DNA of 64,000 bases from Methanobrevibacter sp. (GTDB lineage Archaea > Methanobacteriota > Methanobacteria > Methanobacteriales > Methanobacteriaceae). Position 1 is the first letter of the stretch; the number at the start of each line of letters is the position of its first letter. Below are positions 5,810 through 15,548 of this stretch, piece by piece. Under the pieces are notes generated by a model. The model did no database searches. It saw only the letters and a list, made by a program, of their open reading frames with translations, and was not told the origin of the DNA. Location: positions 231,089 to 295,088 of the forward strand of contig NZ_JAFQSO010000012.1 in assembly GCF_017409525.1 (NCBI RefSeq). Reading direction: 5' to 3'. A program made the position numbers and the translations under genes.

Positions 5810-6295
5810 TCAAATTATGCTTTTTTCCAATTTCAGCAAAGCTGCCTTTTTATCGATTCCTGCCGCATAGCCCGTTAGCTTTCCGTTTGAACCTATCACC
5901 CTGTGGCAAGGTATCAGGATTGAAATCTGATTATGCCCTACGGCCCCTCCAACCGCCTGAGCAGACATTTCAGGCGATATCTTGGATGCAATTTCTCCAT
6001 AGGTTGATGTTTCGCCATACGGGATTTCAGACAGCACTTTCCAGACTTTCACTCTAAATTCGCTGCCTTTGGGTTTCAGCTTGAAATCAATGTCAGGATT
6101 CAAGCCGTTAAAGTAATCGTCAAGCCAGTCCTTGACTTTTCTAAAAATAGCCAAATCATCATTTTCAACAATATCTCCAGAAATTGATGATAAGAAATGC
6201 TTTTGGCCGTAAAACCAAACGCCGCAAATAGCTTCGCCGTCACTTACAATCAGCATGTCCCCTATAGGTGATTTGTAATCCGTTGAATAGTGCAT
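5810..6295 (-). CDS. ogt: Methylated-DNA-[protein]-cysteine S-methyltransferase
   Basis: A 161-residue DNA repair protein with the diagnostic IPCHRVIG motif containing the acceptor cysteine, preceded by AVGGAVGHNQI and followed by LTGYAAGIDKKAALL. It removes alkyl groups from O6-alkylguanine by transfer to its own Cys, a suicide reaction. The start ATG at 6295 follows AAAGGGATTATAT. The gene lies just upstream of the cas2-cas1 pair in the same direction, 19 bp from the cas2 start, but no functional link is known. Confidence 0.93.
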   Translation of the reverse strand: MHYSTDYKSPIGDMLIVSDGEAICGVWFYGQKHFLSSISGDIVENDDLAIFRKVKDWLDDYFNGLNPDIDFKLKPKGSEFRVKVWKVLSEIPYGETSTYGEIASKISPEMSAQAVGGAVGHNQISILIPCHRVIGSNGKLTGYAAGIDKKAALLKLEKSII

Positions 6296-6433
6296 ATATA
6301 ATCCCTTTCAATCAATGTCAAGACTGCAGTTGGAGTTCCTATGAAATCCCTCCATCATTATTGGGGCATGCCTCCACACAGCATGAGTTAAAAAAAAATC
6401 AGAATGCCGTTTATCTTTCTAAGCGAAATCATG

Positions 6434-7234
6434 TTAATCCCTATAAAATTTGAAAAATTCCTCGAATTCCTCATCATCCATAGGCTCTGGAGTTGAGACG
6501 TTTTCATTAGACATAATGCTTGAAGCAAGGTCTCTGTATTCTTGTGCTTCTTCACTTTCAGGGTATTTTTCTACAACGGTTTTTGCATCTAATTCAGCGT
6601 CTTGAATTAAATTGCTCCTATGGATTGTGCCAACTACATGAGTTCCTATCTTTTCAGCGAATTCATTGACTATTTCCTCTTCCCTTTCGACATTCCTGCA
6701 GTTGCATACAATGCCGCTTAAGTTTCCCTTAAGCTTCTTGACGCCCCGAACAATATTGTTTGCCGCATAAAGTGACATGTACTCGCCAGAGGTTACGATA
6801 AGCACCTCATCGGCATACTTTTCACGCAAGGGAACTGAAAATCCTCCGCAGACAACGTCCCCCAACACGTCATAAACGACAACATCCAAATCGTCATTGA
6901 AAATATCAAGCTTTTCAAGCCTTTTCATGGCCACAATAACGCCACGTCCTGCACATCCAACACCCGGCTCAGGACCTCCGCTTTCAACGCATTGAATTCC
7001 TTTAAAACCTGTGAAAACCAAATCATCCTTTTCAGGAGCTCTATTGTCCTTTAAAGTGTTGACTACAGTTGGAATTCTTTTCCCATATAATGTGCGTGTG
7101 GTGTCCGCCTTCGGATCGCATCCGATTACAAGGCAGTTCAAATCATCGCTTGCCCATACGGCAGACAGGTTAGCCACTGTTGTGCTTTTTCCTATTCCAC
7201 CCTTTCCGTAAATGGCTATTTTCTTAATCATCAT
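6434..7234 (-). CDS. cfbC: NifH-like reductase component of the Ni-sirohydrochlorin cyclase (CfbC)
   Basis: A ~266-residue NifH-family ATPase with the P-loop GKGGIGKSTT near the N-terminus, CDPKAD, and cysteines in VGCAGRGV and VVCGGFSVP that would bridge a 4Fe-4S cluster between subunits. In methanogens this clade (NflH/CfbC) donates electrons to CfbD during coenzyme F430 synthesis. Nitrogenase genes are absent from the neighbourhood. The start is taken at the ATG following GAGAGGAATA; upstream frames begin inside the U32 gene, which it slightly overlaps. Assignment to CfbC rather than nitrogenase NifH is inferred from host type and context. Confidence 0.8.
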   Translation of the reverse strand: MMIKKIAIYGKGGIGKSTTVANLSAVWASDDLNCLVIGCDPKADTTRTLYGKRIPTVVNTLKDNRAPEKDDLVFTGFKGIQCVESGGPEPGVGCAGRGVIVAMKRLEKLDIFNDDLDVVVYDVLGDVVCGGFSVPLREKYADEVLIVTSGEYMSLYAANNIVRGVKKLKGNLSGIVCNCRNVEREEEIVNEFAEKIGTHVVGTIHRSNLIQDAELDAKTVVEKYPESEEAQEYRDLASSIMSNENVSTPEPMDDEEFEEFFKFYRD

Positions 7235-8471
7235 TATTCCTCTCAACCAGCTTATAGACGAAATCGTTTTGCCTTACTTTCTCATCAATGGCTATCGCCA
7301 CATTGCAACCTCTTGAAACCTCACTGACGCTTTCCCCTTCAATCTGCATCGAATCGATTGTGTGGGTAATGGATCCTGTGGTCCGGCCCTGAATCATTAT
7401 CAGATCTCCCAAAGCCAAATCATCCCATATCCTTATTTCTGCGGCCTTCACCTTACTGTAGTAGTTTACAACCTGACCTATATCCTTTTTGATGTATTTG
7501 GACTGATTGTCTTCGCTTCTCTCAAATGGAGTTGAAAAGTAAAAGTTAGTGTCGAATCCACGGTTGAATACACTTGAAAGCTCATCCATCCATTCACTTT
7601 TAACCTCATAATTCAAGGAGTCATTCTCATAATCGTCAATTGCCTGCCTGTACACGCCGGTCACCATAGCTCCATAATCCGGACTTCGCGCCCTTCCCTC
7701 TATCTTAAATGATGCTACACCGCTTTCGATGAGTTCAGGAATGTGCTCTATCATGCACATGTCCTTTGGAGAAAAGAAGTTTGTCCTGTAGCTTGCATCA
7801 TCGCTTCCGGTGATTAGGAATGTCTCATCCTCAACATCCGAGAAATTGATGACATTGTCATCCCCCTCTTCATATGTCAATGTCCAGTTCTTGCGGCAGG
7901 GCTGCAGGCAATCTCCGCAATTGGCGCTTCGGCCATAAAGCCCATAGCTTAAAAAGCAGCGCCCTGAAATCGCCATGCATATCGCTCCATGAATGAATAT
8001 CTCCGTTTCAATCGGGGATTTTTCAGTGATTTCAGTGATTTCTGCCAGTGAAAGTTCGCGGGAAAGAATTGCCCTTTTTGCACCCAGTTTCTTCAGGGTC
8101 TTAAGGGTATAAGAATTAGTAACGTTTTCCTGAACGCTGATGTGGGCTTCAAGCCCATGTGCAACGGTTTTATCAATCAATCCGATGTCCGATAAAATTA
8201 GCCCATCAATTTCAGATGCGGAAATCCTCTCCAGATTGCTTTCAAGCTCACCGGCCAACCTTTCGTTTAGGATTACATTTGTGCATAAATAGGTTTTAGC
8301 CCCATATTCGTTGGCGATTTTGGATACTTCGGATAAGTCATCCAGTGAAAAGTTTTTTGCATTGGCCCTCATGTTATAGTCATCAAGGCCAAAATAGACT
8401 GCATCTGCACCGTTTTCCAAAACTGCACGCAGTGAAATGAAATTTCCTGCAGGAGCTAATAGTTCTACCAT
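7224..8471 (-). CDS. U32 family peptidase / RNA hydroxylation protein
   Basis: A 415-residue protein beginning MVELLAPAGNFISLRAVLENGADAVYFGL-type U32 sequence, with HGAICMAISGRCFLS, four clustered cysteines (GRSANCGDCLQPC) and FKIEGRARSPDY, all U32 hallmarks. Bacterial relatives (RlhA, TrhP) hydroxylate rRNA or tRNA with an iron-sulfur cluster; others are collagenase-like. The archaeal role is not settled. It slightly overlaps cfbC at its 3' end and follows purF by seven bases, suggesting one operon. Confidence 0.88.
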   Translation of the reverse strand: MVELLAPAGNFISLRAVLENGADAVYFGLDDYNMRANAKNFSLDDLSEVSKIANEYGAKTYLCTNVILNERLAGELESNLERISASEIDGLILSDIGLIDKTVAHGLEAHISVQENVTNSYTLKTLKKLGAKRAILSRELSLAEITEITEKSPIETEIFIHGAICMAISGRCFLSYGLYGRSANCGDCLQPCRKNWTLTYEEGDDNVINFSDVEDETFLITGSDDASYRTNFFSPKDMCMIEHIPELIESGVASFKIEGRARSPDYGAMVTGVYRQAIDDYENDSLNYEVKSEWMDELSSVFNRGFDTNFYFSTPFERSEDNQSKYIKKDIGQVVNYYSKVKAAEIRIWDDLALGDLIMIQGRTTGSITHTIDSMQIEGESVSEVSRGCNVAIAIDEKVRQNDFVYKLVERNNDD

Positions 8472-8477
8472 AAATAT

Positions 8478-9899
8478 CTAAGGTTTGTAGTAGGTTTCAG
8501 CTTCAAGACCTTCAGGAATTTCTGTAGGATACTCTTCATTCAGACATCCCAGACATAAGTTCTCTTCAGGCATTCCGATAGCTTTGACTAAAGCAGGAAG
8601 TGTAATGTATCCCAAAGAGTCAATGTCAAGCTGTTTTCTGATTTCATCAGGAGAATAATTGGCTGCAATCAATTCTTTTTTGGTTGCCATAGCCACTCCA
8701 TAGAAACATGGTGCAACAACAGGAGGGCAGCCTACTAAAAAGTGAATCTCAGCAGGCCCCGCTTCCTTTACTAGGTCAAGCAGCTGTTTGGAAGTGGTTC
8801 CCCTTACAATACTGTCATCGATTAATACAATCTTTTTGCCTTTAATTGCATCTTTTATAGGGTTCAACTTGACTCTTACCGCAAGTTCCCTCTCTTCCTG
8901 GGTCGGCATGATGAATGTTCTTCCGACATATCTGTTTTTGATTAATCCTTCACCATATGGAATTCCGGAAGCTCTTGAATAACCGACAGCTGCAGGGATT
9001 GATGAATCGGGAACTGGAATTACCAAATCAGCATCAATTGGATACAATTCATGCAATTGACGGCCGATATTCATCCTAGTCTCATAAACATTGATGCCGT
9101 CAATGGTACTGTCGGGTCTTGCAAAGTACACGTATTCAAACATGCAGTGTGAAAGCTTGCATTTTCCTGCGCTTTCCAACATGTGTGAGTTGATTTCATC
9201 GTTTTTAAAGTAAACTACCTCTCCAGGCACAACATCTCTAATGTATTCAGCATTGATTACATCAAAGGCTACGGTTTCAGAAGCCAAAATATATTCATCG
9301 TCTTTTTTTGCAATGGCAAGAGGCTTGATTCCCATAGGATCCCTTACTGCATACAATTCTCCATCGACCAGAATTGTCAATGCATATGACCCCACAAGCT
9401 TTTTGCATACTGCTTCAATGGCTGCTAAAACGTCCTTATCGTTATCGTAATGCTCTTTTTTAAGAAGGTAACATATCACTTCAGAATCACAATCGGATTT
9501 GAAATAAAAACCTTCATCGATGAGTTCATTTTTTAACTCTTGAGAATTAACGATATCACCATTATGGGCCATTGCAATAAATCCATCACCGAAATCAGTT
9601 ACAAAAGGCTGTGAATTTTCCAGTTTTGATTGACCAGTTGTTGAATATCTTACATGGCCGATTGCTCTGTTTCCTGTTAAGCTATGGATATCATAATCCC
9701 TAAATACATCGGTTATTAAACCCATACCACAGTAATGATTCAAACCTTTTTCTGGATTAAAAGTAGCTATTCCTGCTGATTCCTGGCCCCTATGTTGTAA
9801 AGCATATAAACAATAATAAACAAAGGATGCAACATTTTTAGATTCATCAATAGAGTGAATTCCAACTATACCGCACTTGTCTTCTATATCTCCTTGCAT
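8478..9899 (-). CDS. purF: Amidophosphoribosyltransferase
   Basis: A ~473-residue enzyme making phosphoribosylamine from PRPP and glutamine, the first step of purine synthesis. The start MQGDIEDKCGIVGIHS puts the nucleophile Cys near the N-terminus, implying removal of a short propeptide. ALQHRGQESAGIATF and the PRPP motif IVLIDDSIVRGTTSKQ are present, as is ENLCLGCLNEEYP near the end (iron-sulfur type). GGGAG lies upstream of ATG 9899, favouring this start over a TTG two codons upstream. Confidence 0.96.
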   Translation of the reverse strand: MQGDIEDKCGIVGIHSIDESKNVASFVYYCLYALQHRGQESAGIATFNPEKGLNHYCGMGLITDVFRDYDIHSLTGNRAIGHVRYSTTGQSKLENSQPFVTDFGDGFIAMAHNGDIVNSQELKNELIDEGFYFKSDCDSEVICYLLKKEHYDNDKDVLAAIEAVCKKLVGSYALTILVDGELYAVRDPMGIKPLAIAKKDDEYILASETVAFDVINAEYIRDVVPGEVVYFKNDEINSHMLESAGKCKLSHCMFEYVYFARPDSTIDGINVYETRMNIGRQLHELYPIDADLVIPVPDSSIPAAVGYSRASGIPYGEGLIKNRYVGRTFIMPTQEERELAVRVKLNPIKDAIKGKKIVLIDDSIVRGTTSKQLLDLVKEAGPAEIHFLVGCPPVVAPCFYGVAMATKKELIAANYSPDEIRKQLDIDSLGYITLPALVKAIGMPEENLCLGCLNEEYPTEIPEGLEAETYYKP

Positions 9900-9971
9900 A
9901 AGCAAACTCCCAATAAATAGTATAATTATAATTATGGCTAAACTACTATAAAATAATAATGTTTAGCATCA

Positions 9972-10868
9972 TCAATCCCAGAAATTCTCAAAAGCATTTG
10001 GAATGTCATATTCCTCTCGAACTTCCGGAACTTTTTTTTCAGGTGCAGCATCATCCAAATCCTTCTTTAAATCATCAGAATTATCATCCACAAATATCAA
10101 TGCGGTTCTGACAATGTTCAACCATTCAATGGCCTTTTCTTTTGATTGTGCAGCAATATGATTTTGGCCAACGATGATGTTGTCTGGCTTAAACCTGTTT
10201 GTGGCTATGACAATTCTTTCGCCGTCATTCAAGTCCTGCCTGAATGTATCCTGCCAGAGTTCTTCAAGATTGAAGACTTCCAGGATGTCTTTAGAGTAAA
10301 TGTCCTCATAACGCAATTTAAAAGCAGAAAAATCTGATTTTATCTCATCTATATCTTCCATCAATTCCTTGTTTTCCTGAGATAAAACTTCATTTTCTTT
10401 TATTAGCTGATTATAATCATCCAGTAAGTTATTGTAGTTATGAGTTACCTTCATGAGCTTGTTTTCCAATGCATGGATATTAATCAAATTCAAAGAATAG
10501 GACAGTGTTGACTTTATTATTGAATTTAGAATCTCCTTTTCGGCCAGTTGAAAATCGATTGATTCATCTTCAATGACGATGTTGTTATAATCAAACAATC
10601 CAATATTATTAAAATCAGTTTTCAGTTCATTAAACAGAATGTTATATGTTTCATCATGCCCATATCCGCCAATCAGCAAAATGTCCGCACCGCTGGCAAC
10701 TTTCTTAACAATGCTCAATTCTACAGTCGGAATGATGGATGAAACAATTATATTATAATCATTCTCAAGTTGGATGTTGTTTACTGCCTTTGACACCAGC
10801 TGTGCAATATCCAATCCTGAAACTATTATTCTTACATCGATTTTTGATTCGTGGTTTTCATTTTCCAT
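9972..10868 (-). CDS. Conserved hypothetical protein with central coiled coil
   Basis: A 298-residue protein I do not recognise. Residues 1-110 look globular (DVRIIVSGLDIAQLVSKAVN; GADILLIGGYGHDETYN). About residues 135-185 form a charged coiled coil (LLDDYNQLIKENEVLSQEN). A C-terminal globular part (RQDLNDGERIVIATNRFKP) ends in an acidic Pro-rich tail. There is no signal peptide or transmembrane helix. It sits between purF and galE on the same strand. A cytoplasmic scaffold or regulatory role is possible but unsupported. Confidence 0.8.
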   Translation of the reverse strand: MENENHESKIDVRIIVSGLDIAQLVSKAVNNIQLENDYNIIVSSIIPTVELSIVKKVASGADILLIGGYGHDETYNILFNELKTDFNNIGLFDYNNIVIEDESIDFQLAEKEILNSIIKSTLSYSLNLINIHALENKLMKVTHNYNNLLDDYNQLIKENEVLSQENKELMEDIDEIKSDFSAFKLRYEDIYSKDILEVFNLEELWQDTFRQDLNDGERIVIATNRFKPDNIIVGQNHIAAQSKEKAIEWLNIVRTALIFVDDNSDDLKKDLDDAAPEKKVPEVREEYDIPNAFENFWD

Positions 10869-10877
10869 GAAAATTAC

Positions 10878-11846
10878 CTAAATTACATTTATTTTTTCAT
10901 GCCAATTCCAGGCAGACTCTACAATCTGCTCCAGATCATATTGTGGAGTCCAACCCAATTCATCTTTAATTTTAGTTGAATCAGCTATCAGTATTGCAGG
11001 ATCGCCTTCACGACGCTTATCTATTTTTACTTCAAAATCACGCTTAGTGACCTTCTTGCACATGTCAATGACTTCACGAACGGAATATCCTTCACCGTTT
11101 CCCAAATTGAATATGTTTGATTCTTTTTCTTTGCATAGATATTCATATGCCTTGATATGCGCATCCGCAAGGTCGTTTACATGAATGTAATCGCGAATGC
11201 ATGTCCCATCGGGAGTGTCGTAATCATCACCAAAAATAGAAATGCTGTCCCTTTTTCCGATGGCCGCATCTAAAACTAAAGGTATCAAGTGAGTTTCAGG
11301 GTCATGCAATTCCCCTATCTCACCATCAAAATCACAGCCTGCCGCATTGAAATATCTCAAAGATACATAATTGAAATCACCTTTTTCGGCTTCCCTTTGT
11401 AAAGCCTTTTCGGTGATGAATTTGGAGTGTCCGTAAGGGTTGATTGGTTTTAAGTCAGTATCTTCAGTAATTGGAATCTTTTCAGGGTTTCCATAAACGG
11501 CGGCAGTTGAAGAAAGAATAAATTTATCCACACCAAATTCTCTCATAACCTTTAGGAGATTCAATGTGTTTTTATAGTTATTCTTGAAGTATTTTTGAGG
11601 AAGTTCAACGGATTCGGCTACGGATGAAAATGCAGCGAAGTGTATCACGCCATCGACGTCATACTTTTCAAAAACCTCCCTAATGTCAGCGCTGCCGAAG
11701 TCATAGTTTTCAAATTCCCCCCATTTGACGAAATTCTCATAACCCTTGCAAAGGTTATCTACAACAACGGTATCGTAACCTGCATTATGGAGAGCCTTAT
11801 TGGTATGGGCTCCGATATATCCTGCTCCACCAGTAACCAAAATCAT
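10878..11846 (-). CDS. galE: UDP-glucose 4-epimerase
   Basis: A ~322-residue short-chain dehydrogenase/reductase with the NAD-binding TGGAGYIGAHTNKAL at the N-terminus, the catalytic Ser of STAAVYG and the YGHSKFITE YxxxK motif, then RYFNAAGC and RREGDPAIL. It interconverts UDP-glucose and UDP-galactose for glycan synthesis. AGGTGTTTTC precedes ATG 11846, so the start is there rather than three codons upstream. The gene follows the flavoprotein gene with minimal spacing. Confidence 0.93.
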   Translation of the reverse strand: MILVTGGAGYIGAHTNKALHNAGYDTVVVDNLCKGYENFVKWGEFENYDFGSADIREVFEKYDVDGVIHFAAFSSVAESVELPQKYFKNNYKNTLNLLKVMREFGVDKFILSSTAAVYGNPEKIPITEDTDLKPINPYGHSKFITEKALQREAEKGDFNYVSLRYFNAAGCDFDGEIGELHDPETHLIPLVLDAAIGKRDSISIFGDDYDTPDGTCIRDYIHVNDLADAHIKAYEYLCKEKESNIFNLGNGEGYSVREVIDMCKKVTKRDFEVKIDKRREGDPAILIADSTKIKDELGWTPQYDLEQIVESAWNWHEKINVI

Positions 11847-11855
11847 TGAAAACAC

Positions 11856-13034
11856 CTAAATGAACTTACCTAATTTGAGGAAAGCTTTTGGAGATATTTT
11901 TATTAATTTTTTAACGATTTCAGTGGTTGAAATTTTATCAAAGCTTTCTCCTTCGAATGCATGGCCCAATTCATCCAGCTCATCATCGGACAATGTGAGC
12001 AAGTATTCCTGTACTTTCTTATATCTTTTAATTTCATGGTCCAGCTCTTCATGTGCCATCTTGTCATATAACTTCAAGAATTTTTTGGAGCAGTCTTCCT
12101 TAATGGCCTGTGCTGCCACTTGACCGGCACACATTCCACCAGTCATTCCAGAAATGATTCCTCCACCGGTCAATGGGTTTACCTGACCTGCGGCATCTCC
12201 AACAACCATGATATTATCAGCATAAAGCTTTTTGGTCATTCCTCCAACAGGGTCTCCTCCGACATTCAACTCAACGGCCTGAGCATTCTTCAAGTAAGGG
12301 CTATTGGCTACAAAGTCATCCAAATATTCCTTGGCTGTCTTTTCTGCCTTGTGAGGAAGGACTGCCAAACCTACATTTGCAATGTCATCCCCTTTAGGGA
12401 AGATCCATACGTATCCTCCAGGAGCGCAGGAACCTAAGTAAAATTCGATTACTCCCGGCTTTTCAAATTCAACATTGCACATTTCGTATTGAACACCAGA
12501 TTCCATTTCTTTTGCTTTTGCAGCTGGCCTTAATCCAGCCCATCTTGCAATGTGTCCTTCAGGACCATCAGCAGCGATTAAGATTTTACATTTGAAAACT
12601 TCTTCTTTTCCCATTGATTCTGTTTTAACAATGTATCCATTATCAATTTTTTCAATTCCGGTTACTAAAGTTTTTATCCTAATTTCAGCACCAGCTCTTG
12701 CAGCATCCATTGCCATATGTTTATCAAACACTTTCCTTTCAAGAATATAACCCGCTTCAGGTATTTTCACTTGGTCTTCGGTTAGCCAGATATCGGTTCC
12801 GTCTGGTGTCTGAATCCTTACTCCTTCAATCTTTTTGGTAATCCAGCGAGGGGAAGGTTCGATTCCCAATTTTTCAAGTCCCTGAATTGAAACCCCTTCA
12901 GCGCATCTTTTTGGAGAACCAATTTCAGATTTCTTATCCATCAAAATAACTTTTGCGCCACCTAATGCGGCATGTTTAGCTGCAGAAGAACCTGCAGGTC
13001 CAGAACCTACTACTATTACATCAGTTTCAATCAT
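11856..13034 (-). CDS. Geranylgeranyl reductase-family flavoprotein
   Basis: A 392-residue FAD-dependent oxidoreductase: dinucleotide motif VVGSGPAGSSAAKHAA at the start, the second FAD motif VGDAAGQVNPLTGGGI near residue 280, and PRWITKKIEGVRIQTPDG typical of the archaeal geranylgeranyl reductase family. In archaea, members saturate the isoprenoid chains of ether lipids (digeranylgeranylglycerophospholipid reductase). A two-cluster ferredoxin gene lies directly upstream and could supply electrons. Several paralogues usually occur per methanogen genome, so the exact substrate is uncertain. Confidence 0.85.
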   Translation of the reverse strand: MIETDVIVVGSGPAGSSAAKHAALGGAKVILMDKKSEIGSPKRCAEGVSIQGLEKLGIEPSPRWITKKIEGVRIQTPDGTDIWLTEDQVKIPEAGYILERKVFDKHMAMDAARAGAEIRIKTLVTGIEKIDNGYIVKTESMGKEEVFKCKILIAADGPEGHIARWAGLRPAAKAKEMESGVQYEMCNVEFEKPGVIEFYLGSCAPGGYVWIFPKGDDIANVGLAVLPHKAEKTAKEYLDDFVANSPYLKNAQAVELNVGGDPVGGMTKKLYADNIMVVGDAAGQVNPLTGGGIISGMTGGMCAGQVAAQAIKEDCSKKFLKLYDKMAHEELDHEIKRYKKVQEYLLTLSDDELDELGHAFEGESFDKISTTEIVKKLIKISPKAFLKLGKFI

Positions 13035-13038
13035 AAAA

Positions 13039-13206
13039 TCAATCCTCTTTTTCTAAAGCATCAATTGGACATGCCTTAATGCATGTGTCACAATCCTTAC
13101 AATCATCATCATTAAATACCAAAGCGTACTCTCTTACTTGTATCAAATTTCTTGGACAAACTCCTGCACATTCACCACAGAATGAGCACCAATCTTTTAC
13201 AATCAT
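13039..13206 (-). CDS. Small 2[4Fe-4S] ferredoxin
   Basis: A 55-residue protein starting MIVKDWCSFCGECAGVCP, with a second cluster motif CKDCDTCIKACP. Both carry the CxxCxxC...CP pattern for a 4Fe-4S cluster. Its TGA lies four bases before the ATG of the geranylgeranyl reductase-like gene, so the two are almost certainly cotranscribed and the ferredoxin is the likely electron donor. AGGAGATATTTT precedes the ATG. Confidence 0.92.
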   Translation of the reverse strand: MIVKDWCSFCGECAGVCPRNLIQVREYALVFNDDDCKDCDTCIKACPIDALEKED

Positions 13207-13328
13207 AAAATATCTCCTTAAATTAAATAGTTTAAGTTATAAATACTAAGTTTCTTATTATATTTAAAAGTTTAGTTAAAAATAGCTATAAAATGTATAA
13301 AAAAAGAAAATAAAATAAATTAAATTAC

Positions 13329-13754
13329 TTATTTAATCAGTAACACTGGAACATCAGAATTTCTCAAGAGTCTTTCGGAGACCGAACCTATTTGAGTATC
13401 TGAAACATCATTTTCATCAAATGACACGAATCGATTGTTATTCGCTCCATGGGCATGAATAACAACCAAATCGGCACGGGTCTGGTCAACGATGAATTTC
13501 ATGTCCCTTAATGGGTCTGCAGTAAGCAGATGCCCTATAACTTCAACTCCTACCTCATCGGCTCTTTTAGTGATTTTTGCCAAAATCGCATCCCCTGAAT
13601 CCTCTTCGGAATCATAGCTATTTAATGAAAATTCCTCCAGGACATGGACTGCAGCAATTTTGGATGAAAACTTTTGAGCTATTTCAATGGCAACCTCTGC
13701 CGCATCATACCCGTATTCAGATCCGTCAACCGGAACGCAAATGACATCAAACAT
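13329..13754 (-). CDS. Universal stress protein (UspA family)
   Basis: A 141-residue UspA-fold protein: CVPVDGSEYGYDAAEVAIEIA at the N-terminus, LVVIHAHGANNNR near residue 100, and a C-terminal SVSERLLRNSDVPVLLIK. The usual GxxGS..S ATP-binding motif is partly kept (IGSVSERLL). It is adjacent to the atwA stop codon, so it may be cotranscribed, and the role is probably nucleotide-dependent stress signalling. Confidence 0.9.
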   Translation of the reverse strand: MFDVICVPVDGSEYGYDAAEVAIEIAQKFSSKIAAVHVLEEFSLNSYDSEEDSGDAILAKITKRADEVGVEVIGHLLTADPLRDMKFIVDQTRADLVVIHAHGANNNRFVSFDENDVSDTQIGSVSERLLRNSDVPVLLIK

Positions 13755-15467
13755 CTAGCAATCCCCTTTCAAGTAATCCGCATGGCAGAAATCAATGAAA
13801 TTGTCAACAATCCCATCAATGTCTTCGCTGTCATCGACTATCTTTCCATCATCCATGAAAATTGCCCTATTGCTCAATTCCTTGATAAAATCAGTGTTAT
13901 GGGAAATCATTACAACGGTGATTCCATATTCCTTGGAAATCTTTTTAAGTGAATTTGTAACATCCCTTAAGGTAACAGGGTCCAGATCACCGAACGGCTC
14001 ATCCAAGAGCAAGAATTTAGGTCTTGAAACCAAAATCAACGCAAGCATTACACGTACCTTTTGACCTCCTGACAGTTCATATGACTTTCTATGCAGTATG
14101 TCCAAATCCAAATCAAGGCTTTCAAAAATATCGGCCACCGCTTCTTTGGTTGCGGTTTCGGGAAATCTTGGGAACAGGTCATTTAATATTTCCGCATCAA
14201 GTCCTATCTGTTCCAGACGATTTTTCGCTTCAGATTCCGGCAAGTCTGTTAAGAGATAAAATGAATCCAGAAGCTCTTCGCCGATTCCGATTTTCCTGGC
14301 TCTTTCCTGCGCATCCTTCACGATGTTTTCATTCTTATATCCCAATCTTGTAGCCAGCTGGCTCAATACTGTTGCATAATGGGTGAGCGCAAATTCCTGA
14401 TGCATGAAACCCAATTTGGAACGTATCTTCATACGGCTCATGCCCGGAATTTCAATATCTCTCCACTCTCCATCGACATAATAGAACACATCACCCTCAT
14501 CCGGATAGTCAAGTCCACCTAGCATCCTTAAAAGAACAGTTTTTCCAGCTCCGCTTGGACCGATTATGCTTAAAATATTCTCCTTTTGAACTTTGAAATT
14601 GATATCTTCCATCTGAAGGACTTCACCGCCTGTCAGCAAATAGAATCTCTTTTTGATATCGCGGGCATCAATGACATCCTCATCTGTAGAGATGTTTTCA
14701 ATGTCCACGACAGGTTCCATATCGGCCATGAATTTATCGCAAATCTCTTCAGGAGTTCCTTCATCGGAAATTTCACCGTCTTCAAGTAAAATAACCCTAT
14801 CTGCCAGATACTTCTGGACATCAGGCAAATGGGAAACCAGAACGACAGTAATGTTTAATTCATTATTGATTTTTTTAACTGCATCCAATATTTCCTGCTT
14901 GGTTTTAGGGCATGCCATAGTTGCAGGTTCATCCAAAAGCAATGCTTTAGGTCGTTTGGCAAGTTGACGGGCCATGATGAGTCTTTGCTTTTCACCACCA
15001 CTAAGCACTGAAGCATAGTGGTCCTTTTTATGAGTAAGTGAAACCAGTTCCAAAAGTTCATCCGCTTCATCACCGAATTCGCTTTCAGCAACTTCAAAAT
15101 TAGTATCTCCCTCATCAAAGTATTCCCTTGCATACAGTTTTCTTAATACGTTTTCACGCACTGTATCCGGCCATAAACCGAAAGATCTTTGAAGATGAAT
15201 TGCAGTTTCTTTTTTAAGATTATTGTAATAGTATTGAGAAGATTTTTCGTTGATGCTAACATCTCCAACAGTAACGCTTCCAGCATCAATATGTTCAACT
15301 CCCCTTAAAGCCCTTAAGAGTGTTGTTTTACCGGAACCGCTTTTTCCCATGATTCCAAGAATCTCGCCTTCCTTGACTTCAAAACTGACATCCTTAAGCG
15401 CCTTGACTTTAGTTCCATCATCCAATTCATAATCTTTACTTACATTTTCAACTTTTATCATTCTCAT
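13755..15467 (-). CDS. atwA: Methyl-coenzyme M reductase activation component A2-type ABC ATPase
   Basis: A 570-residue soluble protein with two ABC ATPase domains. The first has MGKSGSGKTTLLRALRG, LSGGEKQRLIMARQL and LLLDEPATMACP. The second has IGPSGAGKTVLLRMLGG, LSGGQKVRVMLALIL and LLLDEPFGDLDP. No membrane segments are present. Length and order match AtwA (component A2), which uses ATP in reductive activation of methyl-coenzyme M reductase. Paralogues exist in methanogens, so the copy's exact role is inferred. ATG codons at 15467 and 15461 are both possible starts. Confidence 0.8.
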   Translation of the reverse strand: MRMIKVENVSKDYELDDGTKVKALKDVSFEVKEGEILGIMGKSGSGKTTLLRALRGVEHIDAGSVTVGDVSINEKSSQYYYNNLKKETAIHLQRSFGLWPDTVRENVLRKLYAREYFDEGDTNFEVAESEFGDEADELLELVSLTHKKDHYASVLSGGEKQRLIMARQLAKRPKALLLDEPATMACPKTKQEILDAVKKINNELNITVVLVSHLPDVQKYLADRVILLEDGEISDEGTPEEICDKFMADMEPVVDIENISTDEDVIDARDIKKRFYLLTGGEVLQMEDINFKVQKENILSIIGPSGAGKTVLLRMLGGLDYPDEGDVFYYVDGEWRDIEIPGMSRMKIRSKLGFMHQEFALTHYATVLSQLATRLGYKNENIVKDAQERARKIGIGEELLDSFYLLTDLPESEAKNRLEQIGLDAEILNDLFPRFPETATKEAVADIFESLDLDLDILHRKSYELSGGQKVRVMLALILVSRPKFLLLDEPFGDLDPVTLRDVTNSLKKISKEYGITVVMISHNTDFIKELSNRAIFMDDGKIVDDSEDIDGIVDNFIDFCHADYLKGDC

Positions 15468-15548
15468 GCCCCATTTTATAATATATAATCTATATTCATG
15501 AAACTATTTATATTTTATAGACATATAATTAAAAAATAAGTGATTAAA

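Noticed and set aside
6296..6433. Small plus-strand ORF between ogt and cfbC
   Set aside because: It lacks a ribosome-binding site, overlaps the ends of both neighbours and has no recognisable features.
6434..7234. Nitrogenase iron protein NifH
   Set aside because: No nif genes are nearby and methanogens carry the related CfbC for coenzyme F430; the latter is the simpler reading.
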